A stretch of DNA of 64,000 bases, taken from Arenibacter catalasegens (GTDB lineage: Bacteria; Bacteroidota; Bacteroidia; Flavobacteriales; Flavobacteriaceae). Shown piece by piece: positions 16,127 to 26,223 of the stretch (position 1 is its first letter; every line of letters begins with the position of its first letter). Made by a program: the position numbers and the translations under genes. Below the pieces are notes generated by a model that searched no databases, was not told where the DNA came from, and worked only from the letters and a program-made list of their open reading frames with translations. The stretch is taken from the NCBI RefSeq assembly GCF_002909235.1, contig NZ_PHQQ01000014.1, positions 1 to 64,000 on the forward strand, read 5' to 3'.

Positions 16127-17263
16127 ATGAATTCAAGAAAAATTGTTTTATCTATTGTTGGGGTCCTCCTTATAGTAGGCTCCATTTTTGGTGCGAAATA
16201 TATTATCAACAGTAAGAATACCCCGAAGCCACGACCGGAAAAAGTAATAAAAACGGTTATTGTTGAAATTGTTAAAAATGGTAATGTGCCAATTGTTGTT
16301 CCGGCAAACGGAAATCTAGTGGCTAAAAGAAGGGTGGAACTCTACGCAGAGGTCCAGGGGGTGTTCAAATCAGGTAAAAAATTGTTTAAGCCGGGACAGG
16401 AATATAGGGTTGGAGAATTATTGATTCAAATTGATGCTGCTGAATATTATGCCAATGTCCAATCTTCAAAAAGTAATTTATATAATTTAATAACTTCCAT
16501 AATGCCAGACCTTCGATTGGACTATCCGGAGGTATTCAATAAATGGCAAACATATCTGGCTAATTTTGACATAAATAAAAGTGTACCTGCTCTTCCAGAA
16601 ATGTCCACAGAAAAAGAGAAATATTTTATTTCCGGCAGAGGTATTTTGACCAATTACTACACGACTAAGAATTTAGAACAACGTTTGGCCAAATATACTA
16701 TTGCGGCACCTTTTAATGGAGTTCTAACGGAGGCCTTGGTCACAGAAGGTTCCTTGGTTAGATCTGGCCAAAAATTGGGTGAATTTATCAATACTAACGA
16801 TTATGAACTGGAAGTAGCCATAAGCAAAACCTATAGCGATTTGCTTAAGGTAGGTGAAGTGGTGGAGTTAAAAAGTATAGACAAGTCCAAAACCTACATA
16901 GGGAAAGTTGCTAGGATCAATGGGCGGGTAGATTTAGCATCCCAAACCATAACGGCCTTTATCGAAGTCAAGGATCCGGATCTCAGGGAAGGGATGTACC
17001 TAGAGGCCAATCTCACCGCAAGGGAAGAGGTTGATGCCATTGAAGTTAACAGAAGTCTGCTATTGGAAAACGACCAAATTTTTGTTGTTAGGGATTCCGT
17101 ATTGGATTTAATACCGGTAAGTCCTGTCTATTTTTCGAATAGTAAGGTAGTGCTCAAAGATGTACCGGATGGACTAACAATTTTATCCAAACCGGTAATG
17201 GGGGCCTATTCTGGAATGTTGGTAAAAGTATTTAAAGACCAAGAAACCAACAATCAAGACTAA
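16127..17263 (+). CDS. RND efflux periplasmic adaptor
   Basis: 378 residues. An N-terminal transmembrane anchor (residues 5-27) is followed by a membrane-fusion-protein layout: a barrel-sandwich half starting at VVPANGNLVAKRRVELYAEVQG, a short alpha hairpin that carries an unusual YPEVFNKWQTYLANF segment, a second lipoyl half TIAAPFNGVLTEALVTEGSLV, and beta-barrel and membrane-proximal domains. It would bridge the inner-membrane pump and the outer-membrane channel encoded next. The stop overlaps the pump's start in TAATG, indicating translational coupling. Confidence 0.93.
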   Translation: MNSRKIVLSIVGVLLIVGSIFGAKYIINSKNTPKPRPEKVIKTVIVEIVKNGNVPIVVPANGNLVAKRRVELYAEVQGVFKSGKKLFKPGQEYRVGELLIQIDAAEYYANVQSSKSNLYNLITSIMPDLRLDYPEVFNKWQTYLANFDINKSVPALPEMSTEKEKYFISGRGILTNYYTTKNLEQRLAKYTIAAPFNGVLTEALVTEGSLVRSGQKLGEFINTNDYELEVAISKTYSDLLKVGEVVELKSIDKSKTYIGKVARINGRVDLASQTITAFIEVKDPDLREGMYLEANLTAREEVDAIEVNRSLLLENDQIFVVRDSVLDLIPVSPVYFSNSKVVLKDVPDGLTILSKPVMGAYSGMLVKVFKDQETNNQD

Positions 17264-20200
17264 TGAGGAATATTATAGCCTATTTTATTAAGTATCATGT
17301 AGCCGTAAATGTAATAATTGTGGCTTTCCTTATTTTTGGTATCGTTGGGGCGCTATCACTAAAGTCTTCATATTTTCCATTAACGGACTCTAAAAACATC
17401 ACTATAAATGTGACCTATCCGGGTGCCTCTCCTCAAGAGGTGGAAGAGGGAATTGTACTTAAGATAGAAGACAATTTAAAAGGTTTGGAAGGGGTAGACC
17501 GGGTTACTTCCACTTCTAGGGAGAACAGTGGTATTATAAATGTGGAGATCGAGAAGGGTAGGGATATAGACTTTATGCTCTTGGAAGTAAAAAATGCCGT
17601 GGACAGAGTTCCTTCATTTCCTACGGGTATGGAGCCTTTGGTGGTCTCTAAACTGGAGACGGTAAGACAGACCATTAGTTTTGCCATTAGTGGTGAAAGC
17701 ATAAGCTTGTCGGCCTTAAAGCAGATAGGTAGACAGGTAGAGAACGATATAAGGGCCATGGAAGGTATCTCCCAAATCGCTATAACGGGATACCCGGCAG
17801 AGGAGATTGAGATAGCCGTGAACGAAAATAGCCTTTTGGCCTACAATGTTTCCTTTGACGAGGTGGCACAGGCCGTCTCCAATGCAAATATTTTGGTGAC
17901 TGGGGGTAATATTAAGACCGATGCGGAAGAATTCCTTATTAGGGCCAATAATAGGTCGTATTACGGTAGCGAGTTATCCAATTTGGTAGTAAGGGCAACC
18001 TCATCAGGTAAAACGGTACGTTTAAAAGATATTGCCGAAATTAGGGACCGGTTTTCAGAAACTCCCAATACTACTTATTTTAATGGGAATCTTGCAGTAA
18101 ATATTTCTATTACCAGTACTAATACGGAGGATCTTTTAACCTCCTCGGAGAAGGTCAAGGCCTATATTGAAGAATATAATCAGAAACATAACAATGTAAA
18201 ATTAAGTGTGGTAAGTGATCAATCGGTCACCTTGAACCAAAGGACCCAATTGTTGACGGAAAATGCTATAATGGGAATGATTTTGGTACTTGTTTTCCTT
18301 TCCCTATTTCTTAATACCCGCTTGGCATTTTGGGTGGCATTCGGATTGCCCGTGGCATTTTTGGGAATGTTCGTATTTGCAGGATTCTTTGATGTGACCA
18401 TCAATGTTTTGTCACTTTTTGGAATGATTATCGTTATCGGGATCCTAGTGGATGACGGTATTGTAATTGCCGAAAATATTTACCAGAATTACGAAAAAGG
18501 CAAACCCCCAATTCAGGCAGCTGTTGATGGTGTTATGGAGGTGTTGCCTCCGATAATATCAGCCATCATTACCACAATTCTTGCTTTTTCTATTTTCCTG
18601 TTCTTGGATAGTAGGATCGGTGAATTTTTTGGGGAGGTCTCGGTAATTGTAATTCTCACATTGGTGGTTTCCTTGGTAGAGGCCCTTATTATATTACCGG
18701 CGCATTTGGCCCATTCGAAGGCACTGCAACCCATGGACAATAAGCCGAAAAAAGGAATAGCAAAGTTATTTGCCAAATTAAGGGTAATAAATGAGTGGGG
18801 AGATAGCTTTATGGTATGGATGCGCGATAAGTTATATGGCCCCTTGTTGCGATTCTCACTTCGTTATAAATTGCTAATGTTTTCCATATTCGTAATGTTA
18901 CTATTTTTGAGTTTTGGGTCCATTGGTGGCGGAATCATCCGAACAGCTTTCTTCCCAAGGGTGGCCAGTGATAGGGTGTCCGTAGATTTACTAATGCCCA
19001 ATGGTACCAATGAAAGGGTAACCGACTCCATTATCAGTTTGATAGAGGCAAAGGCAAAGATTGTAAACCAAGAACTTACAGAGAAGTATTTAAAAGGTAC
19101 GGGCAAGGAGCTGTTCGAAAACATGATTCGTAAAGTTGGACCAGGCTCCTCTACAGCATCCCTAGATATCAATCTATTGCCAGGGGAAGAACGGCCAGAT
19201 GAAATTCGATCAGATCTGATTACTAATAGGCTACAAGAATTGGTAGGTCCGGTAATTGGCGTGGAAAGCCTTATTTACGGCTCAGGAGGCAATTTTGGGG
19301 GTAGCCCCGTTTCTGTCTCCCTTCTGGGAAATAATATAGGAGAATTAAAAGCGGCAAAAAAGGAGCTAAAGACCATTTTAGAGAATAATGCCCTGTTAAA
19401 GGATGTTGCCGATAATGATCCTGCGGGAATTAAAGAAATTCGTTTAGAACTGAAGGAAAATGCCTATTTAATGGGGTTGGACTTGAGAAGCGTAATGAAT
19501 CAGGTGCGAGCTGGTTTTTTTGGAGCTCAAGCTCAGCGGTTTCAGCGTGGACAAGACGAAATAAGGGTGTGGGTTAGGTATGATCGCACTAACCGATCCT
19601 CTATCAATGATTTGGATGATATGAGGATTACCACTCCTAATGGTAGTAAAGTGCCCTTAAAGGAAATTGCCAGTTATGTTATAGAGCGGGGTGATGTTGC
19701 TATTAATCACTTGGAAGGTCAACGGGAAATTCAGGTTTCCGCTGATATAAAGGATGACAAGACTACAAGCGCCACAGATATTATGAATGATATAAGGACG
19801 GTAATAATGCCAGATATCCATTCAAGATATCCTACTGTTACTGCGTCGTACGAAGGGCAGAACAGGGAAACCGATAAACTACTTGGGTCACTAAAATTTG
19901 TTGGTCTTACGGTTTTGATGTTGATCTACATCACCATTGCCTTTACCTTCAGGAGTTTTAGTCAGCCCCTAATGTTGATTGTTTTAGTGCCTTTCAGTAT
20001 TACTGCCGTAGCGTGGGGCCATTGGATCCATGATTTTCCTATTAACGTTTTATCCATGTTGGGGATAATAGCCCTTATTGGTATAATGGTGAATGACGGT
20101 TTGGTGCTGATTGGGAAATTTAATGGGAACCTTAGAGAGGGAATGAAATTTGATGACGCCATTTATGAAGCAGGTAAATCAAGATTTAGGGCCATATTTT

Positions 20201-20562
20201 TAACATCCATAACTACTATTGCAGGTTTGGCACCACTATTAATGGAAAAAAGTCGCCAGGCCCAATTTCTTAAACCTATGGCCATATCAATTGCCTATGG
20301 AATTGGTTATGCAACAGTGTTGACCTTATTAATGCTGCCACTGTTTCTGGCATTTAGTAATAAAATTAAGGTAGGTTCCAAGTGGTTGGTCACTGGTGAA
20401 AAAGTGACAAAAGAAGAGGTGGAAAGGGCCATAAAGGAACAAATGGAAGAAAGTCATATGCAAAATTTTGAAAAACATGAGCAGAAGGGTCAAACTCCTA
20501 AAATTAAAACATCGTTAGAAGATGAAATTGTAATTTCTAACGAATTGGAAGACAATAAATAA
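17263..20562 (+). CDS. RND family efflux permease
   Basis: 1099 residues, a full-length AcrB-type inner-membrane pump. It has TM1 near residue 12-32, a first periplasmic porter loop, and a TM2-6 block with the conserved GILVDDGIVIAENIYQNYE segment. A second porter loop follows from about residue 560, then the TM8-12 block with IALIGIMVNDGLVLIGKF. The second Asp-rich membrane motif has Asn in place of one Asp (VNDG), a frequent family variant. It exports small molecules by proton-driven rotation. The substrate is unknown. A charged cytoplasmic tail of about 60 residues follows the last helix. The stop overlaps the next start in TAATG. Confidence 0.94.
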   Translation: MRNIIAYFIKYHVAVNVIIVAFLIFGIVGALSLKSSYFPLTDSKNITINVTYPGASPQEVEEGIVLKIEDNLKGLEGVDRVTSTSRENSGIINVEIEKGRDIDFMLLEVKNAVDRVPSFPTGMEPLVVSKLETVRQTISFAISGESISLSALKQIGRQVENDIRAMEGISQIAITGYPAEEIEIAVNENSLLAYNVSFDEVAQAVSNANILVTGGNIKTDAEEFLIRANNRSYYGSELSNLVVRATSSGKTVRLKDIAEIRDRFSETPNTTYFNGNLAVNISITSTNTEDLLTSSEKVKAYIEEYNQKHNNVKLSVVSDQSVTLNQRTQLLTENAIMGMILVLVFLSLFLNTRLAFWVAFGLPVAFLGMFVFAGFFDVTINVLSLFGMIIVIGILVDDGIVIAENIYQNYEKGKPPIQAAVDGVMEVLPPIISAIITTILAFSIFLFLDSRIGEFFGEVSVIVILTLVVSLVEALIILPAHLAHSKALQPMDNKPKKGIAKLFAKLRVINEWGDSFMVWMRDKLYGPLLRFSLRYKLLMFSIFVMLLFLSFGSIGGGIIRTAFFPRVASDRVSVDLLMPNGTNERVTDSIISLIEAKAKIVNQELTEKYLKGTGKELFENMIRKVGPGSSTASLDINLLPGEERPDEIRSDLITNRLQELVGPVIGVESLIYGSGGNFGGSPVSVSLLGNNIGELKAAKKELKTILENNALLKDVADNDPAGIKEIRLELKENAYLMGLDLRSVMNQVRAGFFGAQAQRFQRGQDEIRVWVRYDRTNRSSINDLDDMRITTPNGSKVPLKEIASYVIERGDVAINHLEGQREIQVSADIKDDKTTSATDIMNDIRTVIMPDIHSRYPTVTASYEGQNRETDKLLGSLKFVGLTVLMLIYITIAFTFRSFSQPLMLIVLVPFSITAVAWGHWIHDFPINVLSMLGIIALIGIMVNDGLVLIGKFNGNLREGMKFDDAIYEAGKSRFRAIFLTSITTIAGLAPLLMEKSRQAQFLKPMAISIAYGIGYATVLTLLMLPLFLAFSNKIKVGSKWLVTGEKVTKEEVERAIKEQMEESHMQNFEKHEQKGQTPKIKTSLEDEIVISNELEDNK

Positions 20563-21926
20563 TGGGATATAGATATTTAATTGCAGCCTTACTAATCAGT
20601 ATTTGTGGGGGGTTAAGTGCACAAGAGAAATTATTGTCCAAGGATACCGCCGTGTCACTGGCCTTGGAAAACAATTTTGGCATTAAGGTAGCCAAGAATC
20701 AGGTAACCATTGCCGATAATAACTCGGGAATCTTGAACTCTGGTTATTTGCCAAGACTTACTGGAACGGCCGGGGCCACCTATAACGATCTTAATAGTAA
20801 TACAGAATACCCTGGTCAATTTGAAACTAATGGTGACCCAAGACAGGATTTGGAAATTAAAAATGCCGAATCACAGGCGTATAACGCCGGACTAAGTTTA
20901 AACTATACCCTCTTCGATGGTATGGGTAGACTTTACAATTTTAAGCGGCTAAAGGAACAGTATCAATTAACGGAGCTGCAAGCAAGGGAAACCATAGAAA
21001 ATACCGTTCTCCAATTATTTAGCGTGTACTACGAAATAGCAAGGCTAACAGAAAACGAAAATGTATTGAGGCAAGCGTTGGATATCTCCAAAGACAGAAT
21101 TAAAAGAGCTGAATATTCTTTTGAATACGGTCAAAACACTAAATTGGACATCCTTAATGCGCAGGTAGATGTAACCAACGACAGCATCAGTTTAATGAAT
21201 GTTCAGCAGAGCTTGGCCAATACCAAACGGGATTTAAATGTGGTGATCAATCAAAACCTAAATGAAACCTTTGTGGTGGATACCTTAGTAAGTTTTATCC
21301 CAAAATTACAATTGGAGGATTATATTTCCCAATCCAAAGAAAACAATGTGGCCATACTTCAGACTGAACGGAATTTGGCCATTAACGAGTACGATGTTAA
21401 AGTAAACCGATCGGGGTACCTGCCAACTTTAGGGTTAACTGGTTCCTATGGTTGGAATTTAAACCAAAGTGCAGCAACTTCCTTTCTTCCTGGCCAAATT
21501 ATCCCAGGCAGCAATAGGAATAGTTTAAATTTAGCATTGGGGGCCAACCTTACTTGGAATTTATTTGACGGTGGCGGAACCACTGTGCGGGTGAAAAACG
21601 CCAAAATAGCTTATGAGAATCAAGAATTATTCAAAGAACAAGTAACACTTGAAGTTGATAGGGATATTTTAAATGCTTTGGGAATCTATGAAAATAGGTT
21701 GCAGATATTTAAAATTCAGGGGCAGAATGTAGTAACCAATCAGAATAATTTTGAACGTTCCAAGGAACAATTTCAATTGGGAAGAATAACATCCATAGAA
21801 TTTAGGCAGGCCCAAATTAACCTGCTAAATGCACAGACCAATAAGAATTTGGCAAAATATGATGCCAAGCTGGCTGAATTACAACTGTTACAATTAACTG
21901 GTCAGTTGTTATCCATAGAATTTTAA
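20562..21926 (+). CDS. TolC family outer-membrane efflux channel
   Basis: 454 residues with a Sec signal peptide (MGYRYLIAALLISICGGLSAQ). Two repeats of the outer-membrane efflux domain give the TolC coiled-coil barrel. Recognisable parts are DTAVSLALENNFGIKVAKNQ at the start, AEYSFEYGQNTKLDILNAQ in the first helical hairpin, and the matching SKEQFQLGRITSIEFRQAQ in the second. It completes the tripartite adaptor-pump-channel operon with one-base overlaps at both junctions. Confidence 0.94.
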   Translation: MGYRYLIAALLISICGGLSAQEKLLSKDTAVSLALENNFGIKVAKNQVTIADNNSGILNSGYLPRLTGTAGATYNDLNSNTEYPGQFETNGDPRQDLEIKNAESQAYNAGLSLNYTLFDGMGRLYNFKRLKEQYQLTELQARETIENTVLQLFSVYYEIARLTENENVLRQALDISKDRIKRAEYSFEYGQNTKLDILNAQVDVTNDSISLMNVQQSLANTKRDLNVVINQNLNETFVVDTLVSFIPKLQLEDYISQSKENNVAILQTERNLAINEYDVKVNRSGYLPTLGLTGSYGWNLNQSAATSFLPGQIIPGSNRNSLNLALGANLTWNLFDGGGTTVRVKNAKIAYENQELFKEQVTLEVDRDILNALGIYENRLQIFKIQGQNVVTNQNNFERSKEQFQLGRITSIEFRQAQINLLNAQTNKNLAKYDAKLAELQLLQLTGQLLSIEF

Positions 21927-22004
21927 GAGTACAGCTTTATTTGTCCAAGGAGAAGAAGCCTATCTGGTCATAGTCATATAGTTTAAGAATTAAACTTACG
22001 GAAC

Positions 22005-22187
22005 ATGTACGAACACTTTTTTCAATGTCCCTTTTGTTGGGAAGAAATATCTATGTTATTGGATCCGTCCATAACTAGGCAGACTTATGTGGAAGATTGT
22101 GAAGTTTGCTGCAATCCCATATCCGTGACTCCTGTTTTTAATGATGGAGAGCTTAGTGGTTTTGAAGCAATGGATATTGGCCAATAA
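22005..22187 (+). CDS. CPXCG-motif cysteine-rich small protein
   Basis: 60 residues. Two cysteine pairs (CPFCWEEIS near residue 8 and CEVCCNPI near residue 33) form a probable zinc ribbon, and the C-terminus is acidic. The family is known as 'CPXCG motif-containing cysteine-rich protein'; here the glycine of the first motif is replaced by Trp. The function is unknown. It sits between the efflux operon and a bidirectional terminator. Confidence 0.85.
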   Translation: MYEHFFQCPFCWEEISMLLDPSITRQTYVEDCEVCCNPISVTPVFNDGELSGFEAMDIGQ

Positions 22188-22207
22188 GACTTAGTTATAA
22201 ATCAAAA

Positions 22208-22245
22208 AAAACAGCCTAAAATAATCACTTTTAGGCTGTTTTTCG
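22208..22245. terminator. Bidirectional rho-independent terminator
   Basis: AACAGCCTAAAA pairs with TTTTAGGCTGTT, with an A-rich left flank and a T-rich right flank. It serves the plus-strand CPXCG gene and the convergent minus-strand M16 peptidase gene. Confidence 0.85.
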
Positions 22246-22268
22246 TTTGGTGGGATATTTAGCGAAAA

Positions 22269-24983
22269 TTATTTCTTAAAATCCCCGGCATTAATGACTG
22301 TCCAATTTTCATAAGGTTTAATATATTTTAGTATGGCCTTGTTTACATCGCTTACAGTTAGATTTTTCACTTTTTCTTCCAAGGTTTTCTGGAAGTCCAT
22401 GGTGCGGCCATAATAAATGTTGTTGTTTACCAGACCAGCCAGTTCGGCATCTTTGGCTCGGGAGACATTTTCCTCTTGGACCCAGCCGTTAACGGCATTC
22501 TTTAGTTCTTCCTCCGTAATACCATCTTTAATAAAGCGATCTAATTCCTCCAAAAACCCCTGTTGTACCTTACTATAGTTTTCTGGTGCGTAAATGGCGT
22601 ATAAGTATATGGATGAATTTTGGTCATCGGCATTGGAGTCGGCTTGGAATCCGGCACCTGCTCCATAACTAACACCATCCTTTTGGCGTAACCTTTCGGC
22701 AATCCTCGAATTTAGAAAACCACCTCCCAAAATGGTAGTCGCCATATTTAATGCTGCGTAATCCTCATCGTCCTGACTAACTTTAATGTTCAGGTTCCCA
22801 AGCGTCATGGCATTTTTTTTATCCGGGGTTAGTAGGTCCTCGTTGACTTGAGGAGAATCTTGAAATGGATCTTTAAGTCGCTCGTAGGCCTTTTTGCTTT
22901 TGTAATTGCCAAATTCTTTTTCCATATAGGTTTTTAGCTGCATGGGTTGTAAATCTCCTATGCTTACCAGTATGGACTTGCCTAGACCGTAAAAATCTTT
23001 ATGAAACTTCTTTATATCTTCAGTATTGGTTGCTTTTATGGCAGCTTCTTCCTCTTCTAGGGTCATGGAGTATAAAGGGTGTCCTTTTGGAAAGGTGTTG
23101 TTTATTTCCGATAATCTTTTGGAAGCCAAAAATTGCGGTTCTGTCTTATTACTTTCCAAATAAGCCAAGGATTCGGTTTTTAATTTTTCCAATTCCGCTG
23201 CCTCAAAAGATGGGGTCTTTAGCATTTCGGCCATTAAGGCCAATGTTGACATGAGGTTTTCTTCGGTGGAAACTACATTGGCGTAAACATTGCCATTACT
23301 GGCTCTAAAGGATATCGATGATTTTAACCTGCTCAATTCGTCCTCTATCTGTTGTCTTTTTTTGGAAAGGGTACCCCTGTTCAGCATGCTTGCTGTAAAT
23401 GACGGAACAACACCTTTGTTGGACAGGGATTCTGCGTTACCATTTCTAGTACTAAAACTAATCCGGACGGTTTTGCCTCGATTTCCTTTTTTAATGATTC
23501 CATACGCAATTCCGTTGGAAAGCTCACCTTTATCCAATCTAGATTGAATAGCATCATAGGAAACATCGAAGGCTTCACCTGTACCCATGTCTTCTTTCCC
23601 CTTGTATTCTGCTACCAGGGCATCAAGATTTTGTGTATGTTCAATCTCTACTCGCTCAGGCTCCTTTGTGGGCTTAAATCTACCGAGGGTTCTATTGGTG
23701 TTGATCAGGTATTTTTTGGCAACCTTATTTGCCTTTTCCAGAGTGGTGTTTTCAATTCTATCACGTTGTATAAATGCTAAGCGCCAGTCGCCTGCACCAA
23801 TAAATTCGCTCATAAAGGTTCCTAGATAGGAAGAATTTCTAAGGATTTGATCTATTTGTTTTAAAAGATTGGCCTTGGCACGATCTAATTCCTCCTGAGT
23901 GATGGGCGAAGTTCTTATAGCTTCCAAAGTTTCTTTAAGTATTTTTTCAGCTTCGTCCGCATTCTTATCCGATGGCACATCTACATTTATATATAAAAAG
24001 CCTGGCTCTTTGGTGAAGGGCGAAAAAGACCATAATGAAGAAGCTTTATTTGTTTCGATCAGTGCCTTGTAGAGTCTACCTGAAGGTTCATCTGCTAAGA
24101 CGTTTTCTATTATGGATATGGCGGCATAATCCTCATGGGAACCAGCTGGGGTGTGGTACATGGCGGCAGCGATCTGCAGGTCGCCAACACGATTGAGATG
24201 TACCGTCTTTTCCCCATCCTGTGGAGGCTCTTCTGTATACGAATCCCTTATTGGGGTGGTGGGTTTTTGAATTTCACCAAACTTTTTTTCAATCAGGGCC
24301 AACGTTTTACTTTCGTCGAATTTGCCAGTGATCATTAGAATGGCATTGTCCGGGCGGTAGAATTTTTTATAAAAAGCCTTAAGATTTTCAATGGGAACAC
24401 GTTCAATATCGGACCTATTTCCAATGGTACTATTGCCGTAGTTATGCCAAAGATAAGCTGCATTGATTACTTTCTGCATAAGAACCCTTGAAGGGTCGTT
24501 TTCCCCACTTTCAAATTCATTGCGAACTACACTGAACTCCGAATCCAAATCTTTTTTGGCGATATGCGAATTCACCATACGGTCCGCTTCCAGATCCAAA
24601 GCCCAATCCAAGTTTTCATCCGTAGCATTAAAAGTTTCAAAGTAGTTGGTTCTGTCGAACCAAGTTGTACCGTTGGGTCTGGCTCCATGGGAGCTTAACT
24701 CTTTTGGGATGTCCGGATGGTTTGGGGTGCCTTTAAAAACCATGTGCTCCAATAAATGGGCCATTCCTTTCTCTCCGTAACCTTCGTGTCTGGACCCTAC
24801 TAGATAGGTAATGTTAACGGTTATGGTCTGAGAGGAATTGTCTGGGAATAGTAGGACCTTTAATCCGTTATCCATTTTATATTCGGTTATTCCTTCTACA
24901 GAAGCAACTTTTTTAAGTTGGCCAAAGGAAATATTACTTAAAATTAATCCGACCCAAATAAGCGATAAGATTTTAGTTTTCAT
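22269..24983 (-). CDS. M16 family zinc metallopeptidase
   Basis: 904 residues from the ATG at 24983, which opens a signal peptide (MKTKILSLIWVGLILSNISFG). The frame extends eight codons further upstream without a better start. The first M16 half holds the inverted zinc motif HLLEH at residues 76-80. The chain continues with linker and second M16 halves typical of pitrilysin/insulysin-like proteins (SIGDLQPMQLKTYMEKEFG; GGGFLNSRIAERLRQKDGVSYGAGAGFQ). The second half lacks HxxEH and serves to enclose the substrate. It is likely periplasmic or surface-located and degrades peptides. It diverges from the FGE-fold lipoprotein across 25008-25144. Confidence 0.93.
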   Translation of the reverse strand: MKTKILSLIWVGLILSNISFGQLKKVASVEGITEYKMDNGLKVLLFPDNSSQTITVNITYLVGSRHEGYGEKGMAHLLEHMVFKGTPNHPDIPKELSSHGARPNGTTWFDRTNYFETFNATDENLDWALDLEADRMVNSHIAKKDLDSEFSVVRNEFESGENDPSRVLMQKVINAAYLWHNYGNSTIGNRSDIERVPIENLKAFYKKFYRPDNAILMITGKFDESKTLALIEKKFGEIQKPTTPIRDSYTEEPPQDGEKTVHLNRVGDLQIAAAMYHTPAGSHEDYAAISIIENVLADEPSGRLYKALIETNKASSLWSFSPFTKEPGFLYINVDVPSDKNADEAEKILKETLEAIRTSPITQEELDRAKANLLKQIDQILRNSSYLGTFMSEFIGAGDWRLAFIQRDRIENTTLEKANKVAKKYLINTNRTLGRFKPTKEPERVEIEHTQNLDALVAEYKGKEDMGTGEAFDVSYDAIQSRLDKGELSNGIAYGIIKKGNRGKTVRISFSTRNGNAESLSNKGVVPSFTASMLNRGTLSKKRQQIEDELSRLKSSISFRASNGNVYANVVSTEENLMSTLALMAEMLKTPSFEAAELEKLKTESLAYLESNKTEPQFLASKRLSEINNTFPKGHPLYSMTLEEEEAAIKATNTEDIKKFHKDFYGLGKSILVSIGDLQPMQLKTYMEKEFGNYKSKKAYERLKDPFQDSPQVNEDLLTPDKKNAMTLGNLNIKVSQDDEDYAALNMATTILGGGFLNSRIAERLRQKDGVSYGAGAGFQADSNADDQNSSIYLYAIYAPENYSKVQQGFLEELDRFIKDGITEEELKNAVNGWVQEENVSRAKDAELAGLVNNNIYYGRTMDFQKTLEEKVKNLTVSDVNKAILKYIKPYENWTVINAGDFKK

Positions 24984-25144
24984 GGAAGTGTAGTTTTCGT
25001 TATTCAATAATACAAAAATTACAGGGTGATTTAGAGGCTGAGACCATAGAAATTTTAAGTTTTAAACTTATAAATATGAGTTTGCGATGGCTCTTTTAAA
25101 AATTAGTAATATTTTTATGCATTCAACCTAAACTGATTTTACAA

Positions 25145-26176
25145 ATGCATAGAATTACCTCGGGATTTTTTAAATGGCCTCTTTTCAATTTTCTTTTAAT
25201 TCCCTTTCTGATAATCTCATTAGGATCCTGTAAATCGGGAAAGACAGTGGTAGCTGGGCCTGATAATAAAACACATACACCAGAAGTATTTACAGAAAAT
25301 ATCCCGGTCACGGATATTTCATTTGAAATGGTGCTGATACCTGAAGGAAAATTTATGATGGGAAGTCCAGATAATCAAGCTAATAGAAAGGCTGATGAAG
25401 GTCCTGTAAAGAATGTTGAGCTGGATGCCTTTTATATGGGGAAGTATGAACTTGGCTGGGAGGTTTTTGAATTATTTTTTAAACAAAATAAAGAATTGTT
25501 CCAGACTTTGGAAGCGGATAAGTTAAGTAATATAGACGCTATTACTAGGCCCAGTCCTCCTTATGAGGATCCTTCCTATGGTATGGGAAAGGTAGGATAT
25601 CCTGCCATAAGTATGTCTGCCTATTCGGCTTTAGTCTTCTGCAAGTGGTTAAGTACCGTAACGGGCAGGTTTTATAGATTGCCGACAGAAGCGGAATGGG
25701 AATATGCAGCTAAGGCAGGAACCAATACCGCCTATTCTTTTGGTGATGATCTGACAAAATTAGACGAATATGCTGTTTATTATAAAAACGCCAATAATCA
25801 GTATGCCAAGGTGGGAAGTAAAATGCCCAATCCATGGGGGCTATACGATATGCATGGTAATGTTGCCGAATGGACCTTGGATGAGTATAAGGAAAATGCT
25901 TTAGCCATTACCGAATCAAAAAATCCTTGGGTTAAACCAACCGTAATTCATCCACGAGTGATCAAAGGTGGATCATGGGACGATGATGCAAAGACACTTA
26001 GGTCTTCCGCAAGAGTCGCATCTAGCTTAAAATTGCAAAAAAGAGATCCGCAGATACCAAAAAGTTTTTGGTGGAATACCGATTCCAACTTTATTGGATT
26101 TAGATTGGTAAGTCCAAAAGTACAACCTTCAAAAGAGGAGCAAAAACAGTTTTGGCAGACTGTTTTGGATGAGTAG
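25145..26176 (+). CDS. FGE-sulfatase-fold lipoprotein (GldK/GldJ-like relative)
   Basis: 343 residues. A long signal peptide ends at the lipobox SLGSC with Cys29. The mature part is a single SUMF1/FGE domain: MVLIPEGKFMMGSPDNQANR, YRLPTEAEWEYAAKAGT, YDMHGNVAEWTLDEYKE, RVIKGGSWDDD and FIGFRLV near the end. The catalytic cysteines of formylglycine-generating enzymes are missing, so a binding or scaffold role is more likely. It resembles GldK in fold but is shorter and lies outside the gld block. It may belong to the wider family of gliding-type lipoproteins, which I cannot confirm. A YceI gene follows 47 bases downstream. Confidence 0.88.
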   Translation: MHRITSGFFKWPLFNFLLIPFLIISLGSCKSGKTVVAGPDNKTHTPEVFTENIPVTDISFEMVLIPEGKFMMGSPDNQANRKADEGPVKNVELDAFYMGKYELGWEVFELFFKQNKELFQTLEADKLSNIDAITRPSPPYEDPSYGMGKVGYPAISMSAYSALVFCKWLSTVTGRFYRLPTEAEWEYAAKAGTNTAYSFGDDLTKLDEYAVYYKNANNQYAKVGSKMPNPWGLYDMHGNVAEWTLDEYKENALAITESKNPWVKPTVIHPRVIKGGSWDDDAKTLRSSARVASSLKLQKRDPQIPKSFWWNTDSNFIGFRLVSPKVQPSKEEQKQFWQTVLDE

Positions 26177-26223
26177 GTAGATTTAAGCAATTTCAATATA
26201 TAAGGCAAACAATAAAATATCAC

